In this document: positions 25,130-32,917 of the stretch, piece by piece | Layout: every line of letters begins with the position of its first letter | Position numbering within the stretch: position 1 is the first letter of the stretch | DNA from: Arthrobacter bussei | GTDB taxonomy: Bacteria > Actinomycetota > Actinomycetes > Actinomycetales > Micrococcaceae | Assembly: GCF_009377195.2 (NCBI RefSeq) | Contig: NZ_VJXX01000001.1 | Location: forward strand, 1,426,001-1,490,000 | DNA length: 64,000 nt | Reading direction: 5' to 3' | Notes under the pieces: generated by a model | The model's database searches: none | What the model saw: only the letters and a program-made list of their open reading frames with translations | Told to the model about the DNA's origin: nothing | Translations under genes and position numbers: made by a program

Positions 25130-26812
25130 CTATAGGCCGGGCAGTGTGGCCTCCGTCATCGGCTTCGCCTGTGCCATCCGGCGCTCGACGGCGGACCGCT
25201 CCCCGGGCGAGGGTTCCTGCTCGAGCGGTGCGCGCGCCTTCGTGGGCGTCCGGGCCGGCTCCGTCCCGGCATCGTTCCCCGCCCCGGCCTCACCGTCCTC
25301 CGCGGTCGGTCCCGATCCCCTGCCGGGGATCCAGCGGGCGGCCTCGCCGCGCAGGGACACGCGCCGTTCGGTGTCCATCTTGTCCAGCAGGTTCACGCTC
25401 ATCCGCGAGCGCGGGTTGCGGGCGAAGAGCTCCCGATGGTCGGCCACGAACTCCCAGTACAGGGCATCCCAGCTGAACCGCCAGGGGCCCTCGCCGAAGT
25501 CGCTCATCTTCCGGATGTAGTTGCTGCCGCTGACGTAGGGCTTCGTGGTGATCATGGTGCCGGCCGCGTACTGGCTCATGGCGTAGACGTTGGGCACCAT
25601 CACCCAGTCGTACGCATCGATGAACATCTCCATGAACCACTCGTAGACGGCGTCGGGCTTGGCGCGCATCAGCAGCGCCGCGTTGCCGAGAATCATGAGG
25701 CGCTCGATATGGTGCGCGTAGGCGGTGTCGAGGATGCGCGTGATGACGGAGTCGACCGGTTCGAGCCCGGTGTCACCGGTCCACCAGCGCTCGTCCAGAT
25801 CCGCGGTGAACCCGAGGGTGTTCCCGGTGCGCATCTCCCTGCCCCGCAGCACGTAGGAGGCCCGGATGTACTCCCGCCAGCCGATGACCTGCCGGACGAA
25901 ACCCTCCACGCTCGCGATGGGCGTGCCGTGACGCCCGGCGAAATCGAGAGCGAGGTCCACGACCTCCCCTGGGCTGAGGAGTCCGGTGTTCATGCTGGAA
26001 CTCAGGGCGGAGTGGAACAGGTAGGTCTGCCCGACGGCGATCGAGTCCTCGTACGGACCGAACAGCTCGAACCGCTCCGCGAGGAAGGCCTCGAGGGCGT
26101 CGAAGGCCTGCCGATGGGTCACGGGCCAGTTGAAGGACTCCGCGTTCCCCGGATTGTCGGGGAACTCTGCGGTGACCCAGGCGATGGCGTCCCGGACCTC
26201 CGGCGGGCGGTCGAACTCCGGGAGGTCCGGCAGTTCGATCTTCTTCGGCAGCTTCTTGCGGTTCTCCGTGTCGAAACTCCACCGACCGCCCTCCGGGGAC
26301 CCGTCGGGGCCCACCATGATGCCGAGTCGCTTGCGCTGCCATTCGTAGAACGTCTGCATCCGCCAGTTGTGCGAGGAGAAGTAGGTGCCGAGGACCTCGC
26401 GGTCGGTGATGAACTGCGGCGTCTCGAGCACGCGGACCTCGACGCCGGCATCGGCGAGCGTCTGCGTCAGCCGCCGGTCGAGCCAGTCGTCGACGACGTC
26501 GTAGTAGGTCACGGCGGTTGCGCCGCACCCGGCCAGGGCGGCGGCAAGACGCTCCTGGCTCGGAGTGTCCGCCGAGGTGTCCACATAGTGCACCTCGTAC
26601 CCGGCGGCTTCCGCACGCCGCGCGAAGATGGTCATCCCCGCGCGGTGCAGGACGAGTTTCTGCTGGTGGAACCGCAGGCTGCGGAACAGGAGGTCATCCT
26701 CGAGGAACACGAAGAGCGTGTCCTGGGGTGCATCGAGGTGTTCCTCGAAGAGCTGGTGGGGGAGGACGAGACGGACGTGCACAGGGCCTGCCTTCCTGGT
26801 GCGGGCGGTCAT
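25130..26812 (-). CDS. Photolyase-related protein of the PhrB/CryB class, lacking Fe-S cysteines
   Basis: Encodes 560 residues from ATG 26812. The N-terminal 130 residues match the deoxyribodipyrimidine photolyase-related Rossmann domain (LVLPHQLFEEH, FVFLEDDLLF, QQKLVLHRAGM). The C-terminal FAD domain has GQTYLFHSALSSSMNTGLLSP, RQVIGWREYIR and TKPYVSGSNYIRKMSDF. Known (6-4) photolyases of this class use four cysteines for a 4Fe-4S cluster. Here GNAALL (376-381) and SDFGEGPWRF (436-446) stand where those cysteines are expected, and no others are nearby. The last 65 residues form a low-complexity tail. The likely role is light-driven DNA repair or photoreception, cluster-free. Confidence 0.85.
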   Translation of the reverse strand: MTARTRKAGPVHVRLVLPHQLFEEHLDAPQDTLFVFLEDDLLFRSLRFHQQKLVLHRAGMTIFARRAEAAGYEVHYVDTSADTPSQERLAAALAGCGATAVTYYDVVDDWLDRRLTQTLADAGVEVRVLETPQFITDREVLGTYFSSHNWRMQTFYEWQRKRLGIMVGPDGSPEGGRWSFDTENRKKLPKKIELPDLPEFDRPPEVRDAIAWVTAEFPDNPGNAESFNWPVTHRQAFDALEAFLAERFELFGPYEDSIAVGQTYLFHSALSSSMNTGLLSPGEVVDLALDFAGRHGTPIASVEGFVRQVIGWREYIRASYVLRGREMRTGNTLGFTADLDERWWTGDTGLEPVDSVITRILDTAYAHHIERLMILGNAALLMRAKPDAVYEWFMEMFIDAYDWVMVPNVYAMSQYAAGTMITTKPYVSGSNYIRKMSDFGEGPWRFSWDALYWEFVADHRELFARNPRSRMSVNLLDKMDTERRVSLRGEAARWIPGRGSGPTAEDGEAGAGNDAGTEPARTPTKARAPLEQEPSPGERSAVERRMAQAKPMTEATLPGL

Positions 26813-26862
26813 GGGACGCCATGCTAGTGCCCTCCTCCGACAGGCTTCCCGATGCTTGACTG

Positions 26863-26874
26863 TAAGCATGCTTA
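26863..26874. promoter_or_regulatory. 12-bp palindrome between photolyase and FAD/Rieske genes
   Basis: TAAGCATGCTTA is a perfect palindrome. It lies 43 nt upstream of the FAD/Rieske start and 51 nt from the divergent photolyase start. A TTGACT (26856-26861) abuts it and may be a -35 for the plus-strand gene. A shared operator for both genes is plausible but inferred. Confidence 0.45.
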
Positions 26875-26916
26875 GTGGTTCGGTGGAGGCACCGACCGAC
26901 TCCTGAAGGGAAGCCC

Positions 26917-28404
26917 ATGAGATCGCTCTGGCTCGACACCGCGCCGCCCATCCCGTCGGATGCGCTGCAGGAGAAAAGCGCCTTCGATTCGGTCGTGGTG
27001 GGTGCCGGCCTCACCGGCCTCACGACGGCGCTGCTGCTGGCCCGCGCAGGGCATCGCGTCGCCGTCCTCGAGGCCCGGACCACCGGGGCGGTCACCACGG
27101 GCAACACCACGGCAAAGCTCTCGCTCCTCCAGGGCACCAGCATGTCGACCATCCTCCAGCACCACGACGCCGAGCTGGCTCGCGCCTATGTCACCGGCAA
27201 CCGTGAGGGCCAGAGCTGGCTCCTGCGGTTCTGCGACGAGCACGGCATCGCCTACGAGACCCGCGACGCCGTCGACTACGCCACCACGGACACCGGGGCG
27301 CGGAGACTCGTCGCCGAACACGAGGCCTGCACGACCGCAGGCCTAGCGACCGAACTGGGCAATGCCGCCACCCTCCCCTTCCCCGTGCGGAAGACCCTGC
27401 GGCTCAAGGACCAGGCGCAGTTCCATCCCCTGGAGGTCCTCGCCGGCCTGGCCGCCGAGTTCAGGCGGCACGGCGGCGTGCTGGTGGAGGGCGTCCGGGT
27501 CCGGGGAGTCGTGAAGAGCGACTCCCCGGACGTGGAACTGGCCACCAGCGCGGGCCCGGTCACGGCGTCGAACGTGGTGCTCGCCACCGGGATCCCCATC
27601 CTGGACCGCGGCGGGTACTTCGCCGTCCTGCAGCCCATGCGTTCCTACTGTGTCGCGCTGACGGTCGAGGACGACGTCCCCGAGGACATGTACCTCAGCA
27701 CCGACTCTCCGACCCGGTCCCTGCGGACCGCCCTGGTGGACGGGACGAACTATCTGATCGTCGGCGGGAACGGCCACAAGGTGGGTCACAGTTCGAACAC
27801 CCGGGCCAAGGTCGACGATCTCACGCGCTGGGCCCAGGAGTACTTCCCCACGGCCAGGCGCGCCTACGCCTGGTCGGCGCAGGACTACACGCCCGCGGCG
27901 TCCGTCCCGTATGTCGGGAAGGTCCCGGCGGGCGGCGGACACATCTATGCCGCGACGGGCTACAACAAGTGGGGCATGACCAACGCGGTCGCCGCCTCCC
28001 TCGCCCTCGCCGGGGAGATCCTGGGCGGCAACATGCCCTGGGCAGACACGCTCTACCGGACGAAGGTCAGCCCGGCGGATGCCCTCCAGACCGCGCAGGC
28101 GAACGCCGTGGTCGGCATGGAACTGGTCACCGGGTGGCTGTCCGGCCTCGCGAAGAGCGGCACCTCCACCCCGGGCGAGGGAGAAGGCAGGGTGATCCGG
28201 GAGGGCGCGCGACCCATCGGCATCTGCACCGTCGACGGCGTGCAGCACCGGGTCTTCGCCGTCTGCCCGCACCTGAAAGGGATCCTCTCCTGGAACGACG
28301 CCGAACGATCCTGGGACTGCCCGCTGCACGGCTCGCGCTTCACCGCGGACGGCACACTGCTCGAGGGGCCGTCCACCTCGGACCTGGCGACCACGCGGCG
28401 CTGA
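26917..28404 (+). CDS. FAD-dependent oxidoreductase with C-terminal Rieske domain
   Basis: Encodes 495 residues from ATG 26917 (GAAGGGAAG upstream). A DAO-type FAD motif VVVGAGLTGLTTALLLARAG is at 24-45. The C-terminal 90 residues form a Rieske 2Fe-2S domain with C-P-H at VCPHLKG and C-P-L-H at WDCPLHGSRF. This fusion is a known class, homologous to oxidoreductases acting on amines, but the substrate is unknown. Electron flow from FAD to the cluster is the inferred reaction path. It is divergent from the photolyase-family gene. Confidence 0.9.
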   Translation: MRSLWLDTAPPIPSDALQEKSAFDSVVVGAGLTGLTTALLLARAGHRVAVLEARTTGAVTTGNTTAKLSLLQGTSMSTILQHHDAELARAYVTGNREGQSWLLRFCDEHGIAYETRDAVDYATTDTGARRLVAEHEACTTAGLATELGNAATLPFPVRKTLRLKDQAQFHPLEVLAGLAAEFRRHGGVLVEGVRVRGVVKSDSPDVELATSAGPVTASNVVLATGIPILDRGGYFAVLQPMRSYCVALTVEDDVPEDMYLSTDSPTRSLRTALVDGTNYLIVGGNGHKVGHSSNTRAKVDDLTRWAQEYFPTARRAYAWSAQDYTPAASVPYVGKVPAGGGHIYAATGYNKWGMTNAVAASLALAGEILGGNMPWADTLYRTKVSPADALQTAQANAVVGMELVTGWLSGLAKSGTSTPGEGEGRVIREGARPIGICTVDGVQHRVFAVCPHLKGILSWNDAERSWDCPLHGSRFTADGTLLEGPSTSDLATTRR

Positions 28405-28420
28405 GCCGGGTATTCGACAC

Positions 28421-29107
28421 TCAGGCCTTGCCGGCCGCCCTCCCTGCCCGTCCGTCGAGCAGGGAGCCGAGCGGCGGAAGGCTCCGGCTGACGAGGATGA
28501 CGAGGGCACCGAACGCCGTGAACGTCAGGGCGATCGCCACGACATACAGCAGCACGGAGGCGTACCCCGTGGCCGGATCGAGGAACGGGTACGGCACCCA
28601 CCCGTCCGTGGCCCCGCGGATCAGCACCACGACGGCCCAGACGAGCGGATACACGAGGATCAGCCGGATGACGCGGTAGGAGAGCGGACGGCGATCGGTG
28701 GTGCACAACCAGTCGAGCACCGCGTAGATCGGGAACGCCACGTGCAGCACCCAGTTGGCCCAGGCCAGTTCCACGCCGCCCGCCAGGCCAGCGAGCAGCA
28801 GGTTGTACACCGCACCCACGACGAACATGTAGGTGGCGGTGGCCGCCCGGACGGGGACGAGCCACTCCGGGCCCGGAGCGGCCCGCAGCTGCAGGACCGC
28901 GGCCAGCAGGAGGATCACCGCCGCCATGATGTTGCTCTGCATCGTGAAGAAGCCGAAGAAGTTGAACGGATTGATCGTCGCCCTGGACGCCGTGTCGAGG
29001 AACGTCGAGACGACGGCCAGCAGGACCACTGCGACGACGCCGATCCGGACGGCCGCGCGCAGCGGTACGATTCCCCGGGCAACGCCCCTCTCCGCGTCGC
29101 CACTCAT
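28421..29107 (-). CDS. Pr6Pr family membrane protein
   Basis: Encodes 228 residues with about six hydrophobic helices. The family pattern FNFFGFFTMQSNIMAAVILL near residue 48 and WANWVLHVAFPIYAVLDWL near 117 is visible. Function is unknown; relatives are six-helix proteins of the androgen-induced type. Its ATG overlaps the mscL stop (ATGA), so the two are translationally coupled. Confidence 0.85.
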   Translation of the reverse strand: MSGDAERGVARGIVPLRAAVRIGVVAVVLLAVVSTFLDTASRATINPFNFFGFFTMQSNIMAAVILLLAAVLQLRAAPGPEWLVPVRAATATYMFVVGAVYNLLLAGLAGGVELAWANWVLHVAFPIYAVLDWLCTTDRRPLSYRVIRLILVYPLVWAVVVLIRGATDGWVPYPFLDPATGYASVLLYVVAIALTFTAFGALVILVSRSLPPLGSLLDGRAGRAAGKA

Positions 29108-29523
29108 GGCCGCGCGTCCCTCGCCGACATCTCCTTGAGGAGGTCCCGCATCTCGGTGAGGAGAGCGATGTCCACGGGGGTGGGCTCCTCCTCCGGCTCC
29201 TGCGGGGCCGAGAGGGAGCGCAGGCGGGCGTTCGCGCGGTTCATCGGCACCACGAAGAGGAAGTAGACGACGGCGGCGGTGATGAGGAACGTGATGATCG
29301 CGGTGAGCACGGCGCCGACATCCACGAAGGTGGCGTCGTTGCCCGGCCGGATCGGGAATCCCCAGCCGGCGGCGTCGACCCCGCCCGCCGAGGCGATGAC
29401 CGGGTTGATGATGTTCGCCGTGAACGCTCCGACCAGGGCGGTGAAGGCGCTCCCGATCACCACGGCGATCGCCAGCTCGATCACGTTGCCCCGCAGGATG
29501 AAATCCCGGAATCCCTTGATCAT
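29104..29523 (-). CDS. mscL: Large-conductance mechanosensitive channel
   Basis: Encodes 139 residues from ATG 29523 (AAGGGGA upstream). MIKGFRDFILRGNVIELAIAVVIGSAFTALV is the conserved N-terminal helix and TM1, and the second helix is DVGAVLTAIITFLITAAVVYF. The C-terminal bundle is LLTEMRDLLKEMSA. It opens under membrane tension at hypo-osmotic shock. It is the first gene of a pair with Pr6Pr. Its leader carries three 13-bp repeats (29552-29590). Confidence 0.95.
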   Translation of the reverse strand: MIKGFRDFILRGNVIELAIAVVIGSAFTALVGAFTANIINPVIASAGGVDAAGWGFPIRPGNDATFVDVGAVLTAIITFLITAAVVYFLFVVPMNRANARLRSLSAPQEPEEEPTPVDIALLTEMRDLLKEMSARDARP

Positions 29524-29551
29524 GTGATGCGTCCCCTTGTGCTCGGTGTGC

Positions 29552-29590
29552 GTGCGAGAAGTGCGTGCGAGAAGTGCCTGTGAGAAGTGC
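29552..29590. repeat. Three tandem 13-bp repeats upstream of mscL
   Basis: GTGCGAGAAGTGC occurs twice exactly (29552-29564, 29565-29577), then as CTGTGAGAAGTGC (29578-29590). It lies 29 nt upstream of the mscL start, in a region without a gene. Confidence 0.8.
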
Positions 29591-29740
29591 CTGCTGGACG
29601 TGCCGGTGGAGGGTGTCCGCCGGAACTGCCTGCGGATCATGTGCGGGCGCGCCTACGGGACCTGCCCGGGACGTGCATGCAGGGCCAACTGTAGTGAGCC
29701 ACGGGGGCTGCGGACAGTAGCCGGAGGCACGGGACGGGCG

Positions 29741-30298
29741 TCAGCCCGTGGCCGCGCCCGCGCTGCGTCCGGACACGATGAGGTCGACGACGTCGAGGAG
29801 ATCCCGGATCTCCCGCTCGCTCGTGCGCCCTGATCCTGCGGACGCGAAGAACGCCGCGTCGTAGTAGAGCCCGTCACCGAGCAGTTTGACCGCCCGGGCC
29901 GTGGTGCGGTCGCCGAGCTGGGCCTCCAGGGCGTCGAGCCACCGCTCCTGGATCTCGGCGAGCGACCCCTTGGCTGTCGGGTGGCCCTGCTGGGCCAGGC
30001 GGGCCATGGAGACGAGGGCGCGGTCCAGCGCGCTGTCCTCGAACACGGAGGTTCGCACGTAGTATCGCGCGGCGCCGTCCGGCGCTGCGGTCATGGCCTC
30101 GCGGTCCCGGTCGGCGAGAGCCCGGAGTCGGTGCGCGAGGCCCTCGACGAGCGCTTCCTTCGACGGGAAGTGATAGAGGAGTCCACCCTTCGACACCTCC
30201 GCAGCGGCGGCGACGGCCTCCATGGTGGCGGCCCTCTCACCGTCGCGGATCAGCGCGTCCTCGAAGCTGTCGAGGATGCGCTCGCGGGAACTGGACAC
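29741..30298 (-). CDS. TetR-family regulator of the adjacent MFS exporter
   Basis: Encodes 185 residues. The HTH is MEAVAAAAEVSKGGLLYHFPSKEAL; the rest is a helical ligand domain. It starts with GTG 30298. TATCAT lies exactly 6 nt before this start on the minus strand, so the message is probably leaderless. It is divergent from the MFS gene with a shared operator at 30329-30350. The usual logic is repression of the exporter, lifted by the exported drug. Confidence 0.9.
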   Translation of the reverse strand: MSSSRERILDSFEDALIRDGERAATMEAVAAAAEVSKGGLLYHFPSKEALVEGLAHRLRALADRDREAMTAAPDGAARYYVRTSVFEDSALDRALVSMARLAQQGHPTAKGSLAEIQERWLDALEAQLGDRTTARAVKLLGDGLYYDAAFFASAGSGRTSEREIRDLLDVVDLIVSGRSAGAATG

Positions 30299-30328
30299 TC
30301 ACTCATGATACCCGTCACTTTTGTTGTA

Positions 30329-30350
30329 CTGTACCGGCTGGACGGTATAG
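30329..30350. promoter_or_regulatory. TetR operator overlapping the MFS promoter
   Basis: CTGTACCG (30329-30336) and CGGTATAG (30343-30350) are inverted arms with one mismatch, around a 6-bp centre. TTGTAC (30324-30329) and TAGCTT (30348-30353), 18 bp apart, form the plus-strand promoter with TAGCTT 6 nt before the MFS ATG. The site also covers the -35 zone of tetR, so both genes would be repressed. Confidence 0.65.
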
Positions 30351-30359
30351 CTTGGACCG

Positions 30360-31961
30360 ATGACCACCACTCCGTCCTCCTCCGCACGTCCGACCGGGGT
30401 GAACCCGCGTGCCGTTCACACCCCTTCCCCTTCCCTGGCCCCCACCGCCGACCGTCGCGCCTGGTTCGCCCTGGCCGTGCTGATGCTGCCGGTGCTGCTG
30501 GTCTCCGTCGACAACACCGTCCTGAGCTTCGCCCTGCCCGAGATCTCGCGCCACTTCGCGACCAGCGAGACGATGCTGCTGTGGATCGTCGACAGCTATC
30601 CACTGGTCCTGGCGGGACTCCTCGTGGCGATGGGCAGCTTCGGCGACCGCTTCGGCCGTCGCCGGCTCCTGATGATCGGAGCCGCTGGCTTCGCCCTGTT
30701 CTCGGTGGCAGCAGCGTTCGCACCCACGGCGGAGTTCCTCCTGGCCTCCCGCGTGGGCCTTGGTGTCTTCGGCGCGATGCTCATGCCCTCCACGCTGTCG
30801 CTGATCCGCAACATCTTCACCGACCGGAACCAGCGGCGCATCGCCATCGCGGTGTGGGCCGCGGGCTTCTCCGCCGGGGCGGCCCTCGGACCGCTGCTGG
30901 GCGGCCTGCTCCTCGAGCACTTCTGGTGGGGCTCCGTCTTCCTGCTCGCCGTGCCCGTCCTGCTGCTGATGCTCGCCCTGACGCCCGCCGTCGTGCCCGA
31001 ATCGAGGGACGCGAACCCGGGACGCGTGGACTACGCCGGGATCGTGCTCTCGATCGCCACCATGCTGCCCGTGGTCTACGCCATCAAGAACCTCGCCAAG
31101 GGCGGTCCCTTGCTGGTGTCCGTCACGGCGGCGTTCATCGGGATCGCGGCCGGCACCGCGTTCGTGGTGCGCCAGCTCCGGCGACGGCATCCGATGCTGG
31201 ACGTCAGGCTGTTCACCATCCGTGCGTTCTCCGGCGCGGTGCTGGTCAACCTCCTCGCGATCTTCTCCCTCGTCGGGTTCCTGTTCTTCGTCTCGCAGCA
31301 CCTGCAGCTCGTGCTCGGGTACACCCCGCTCGACGCCGGCCTCGTCCTGCTGCCGGGGCTCCTCGTGACCATCGTCGCGGGCCTCGCCGTCGTGCCCGTG
31401 GCCCGGCGCCTGCCGCCGCACGTCGTCGTCTCGGTCTCCCTCCTGTTCTCCGCACTCGCCTACGCGATGCTCGCCCTGCTCGGCGAAGGCGGTTCTGCGG
31501 GCTTCCTCATGATCGCCTTCGTGGTCCTCGGCATCGGCGTGGGCGCCTCCGAGACCGTCTCGAACGACCTCATCCTCTCGACCGTCCCTGCGGCGAAGGC
31601 GGGGGCGGCGTCTGCCGTGTCGGAGACCGCGTACGAGGTCGGCTCGGTGCTCGGGACGGCCGTGCTCGGCAGCATCCTGCTCGCCTCCTACCAGCGGAAC
31701 CTGCTGCTGCCAGCGGGCCTCACCTCGGCCCAGGCGGACTCGGCGACCGAGACGCTCGGTGGCGCCGTCGAGGTCGCGTCGCAGCTCGGCACGGGCAATG
31801 CGTCGCTGCTGCTCGACTCGGCGTTCCATGCCTTCGACAGCGGGGTGACGGTCACCTCGGGGATCGCTGCCCTGCTGATGATCGGCGCATCGGTCCTCGC
31901 CGCCTGGAGCCTGCGCGGCGGCACACCGGCCGCGACAGGGCGGGCGACGGCGGAACACTGA
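30360..31961 (+). CDS. MFS drug exporter, DHA2 (14-helix) type
   Basis: Encodes 533 residues with about 14 hydrophobic helices. Motifs: LLVSVDNTVLSFALPEISRH in helix 1, GSFGDRFGRRRLLMIG between helices 2 and 3 (motif A), and WAAGFSAGAALGPLLGGLLL (motif C of antiporters). This resembles SmvA/QacA exporters of cationic drugs and antiseptics, driven by protons. It starts at an apparently leaderless ATG. The divergent TetR gene would regulate it. Confidence 0.92.
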   Translation: MTTTPSSSARPTGVNPRAVHTPSPSLAPTADRRAWFALAVLMLPVLLVSVDNTVLSFALPEISRHFATSETMLLWIVDSYPLVLAGLLVAMGSFGDRFGRRRLLMIGAAGFALFSVAAAFAPTAEFLLASRVGLGVFGAMLMPSTLSLIRNIFTDRNQRRIAIAVWAAGFSAGAALGPLLGGLLLEHFWWGSVFLLAVPVLLLMLALTPAVVPESRDANPGRVDYAGIVLSIATMLPVVYAIKNLAKGGPLLVSVTAAFIGIAAGTAFVVRQLRRRHPMLDVRLFTIRAFSGAVLVNLLAIFSLVGFLFFVSQHLQLVLGYTPLDAGLVLLPGLLVTIVAGLAVVPVARRLPPHVVVSVSLLFSALAYAMLALLGEGGSAGFLMIAFVVLGIGVGASETVSNDLILSTVPAAKAGAASAVSETAYEVGSVLGTAVLGSILLASYQRNLLLPAGLTSAQADSATETLGGAVEVASQLGTGNASLLLDSAFHAFDSGVTVTSGIAALLMIGASVLAAWSLRGGTPAATGRATAEH

Positions 31962-32119
31962 TCGGGGCACGCGGCGCGGCGGCGCCGTAGCAGGGGGACC
32001 ACGCGTCGCCGAGCCGGCGGTCGCCGGCGGCCCGCCTCATCCCGCGGTATGAGCCACGGCCGGCGAACCCCGGCCCCTGTGCTGATTCGCGCGGCCCGGA
32101 AGCTCCCTAGCGTAGGAGG

Positions 32120-32917
32120 ATGACCACTTCCACGAATACACCTGTGAATCCGCCGGGCAGCGCCGGCGCCCCTGACATCGTCGACCTCCCGAGCGGCAGC
32201 GCCGTCGCCGCGCGTGGCGTGTCCAAGAGCTATGGCCGCGGCGAGACGGCGGTGCACGCGCTCCGCGACGTCTCCCTCGACTTCGAGCGGGGGCGCTTCA
32301 CCGCGATCATGGGCCCGTCCGGCTCCGGGAAGTCGACGCTCATGCACTGCCTCGCCGGCCTGGACTCGGTGGACGCCGGGCGGCTGTGGATCGGCGGGAC
32401 GGACATCACGGACCTTCCCGACGCCGATCTCACGCGCCTGCGCCGGGACCACGTCGGGTTCGTCTTCCAGGCCTTCAACCTCGTCCCCACGCTCACCGCG
32501 GAACAGAACATCACGCTGCCGGTGGCCCTCGCCGGCGGTCGCGTCGACTCCCCCTGGCTGCAGCAGATCGCCTCGACGCTCGGTCTCACCGATCGCCTGT
32601 CCCACCGCCCCCACGAACTGTCCGGTGGCCAGCAGCAGCGCGTCGCCGTCGCCCGCGCGCTGCTCACGCGGCCCGATGTGATCTTCGGCGACGAGCCGAC
32701 CGGGAACCTCGATTCCGCGACCGGCGCCGAGGTCCTGTCCCTGCTCCGGCGCAGCTCCCGCGAGATGGGACAGAGCATCATCATGGTCACGCACGATCCC
32801 ATGGCGGCGTCCTACGCCGATCGCGTGGTCCTCATGAAGGACGGCGCGCTCGTGGGCGAACTGCAGCAGTCCACCCCGGAGGCCATCCTCGGCGCACTCG
32901 CGAAGCTGGGTGCCTGA
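32120..32917 (+). CDS. ABC transporter ATP-binding protein, MacB/LolD type
   Basis: Encodes 265 residues. Walker A GPSGSGKST, Q-loop FVFQAFNLVP, signature LSGGQQQRVAVARALL and Walker B DVIFGDEPTGNLDS are intact. The TGNLDSATG stretch is typical of the MacB/LolD/FtsE class. The FtsX-like permease gene overlaps its 3' end by 8 nt. TAGCGT lies exactly 6 nt before the ATG (leaderless type). Such pairs drive mechanotransmission in lipoprotein, peptide or antibiotic export. Confidence 0.93.
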   Translation: MTTSTNTPVNPPGSAGAPDIVDLPSGSAVAARGVSKSYGRGETAVHALRDVSLDFERGRFTAIMGPSGSGKSTLMHCLAGLDSVDAGRLWIGGTDITDLPDADLTRLRRDHVGFVFQAFNLVPTLTAEQNITLPVALAGGRVDSPWLQQIASTLGLTDRLSHRPHELSGGQQQRVAVARALLTRPDVIFGDEPTGNLDSATGAEVLSLLRRSSREMGQSIIMVTHDPMAASYADRVVLMKDGALVGELQQSTPEAILGALAKLGA

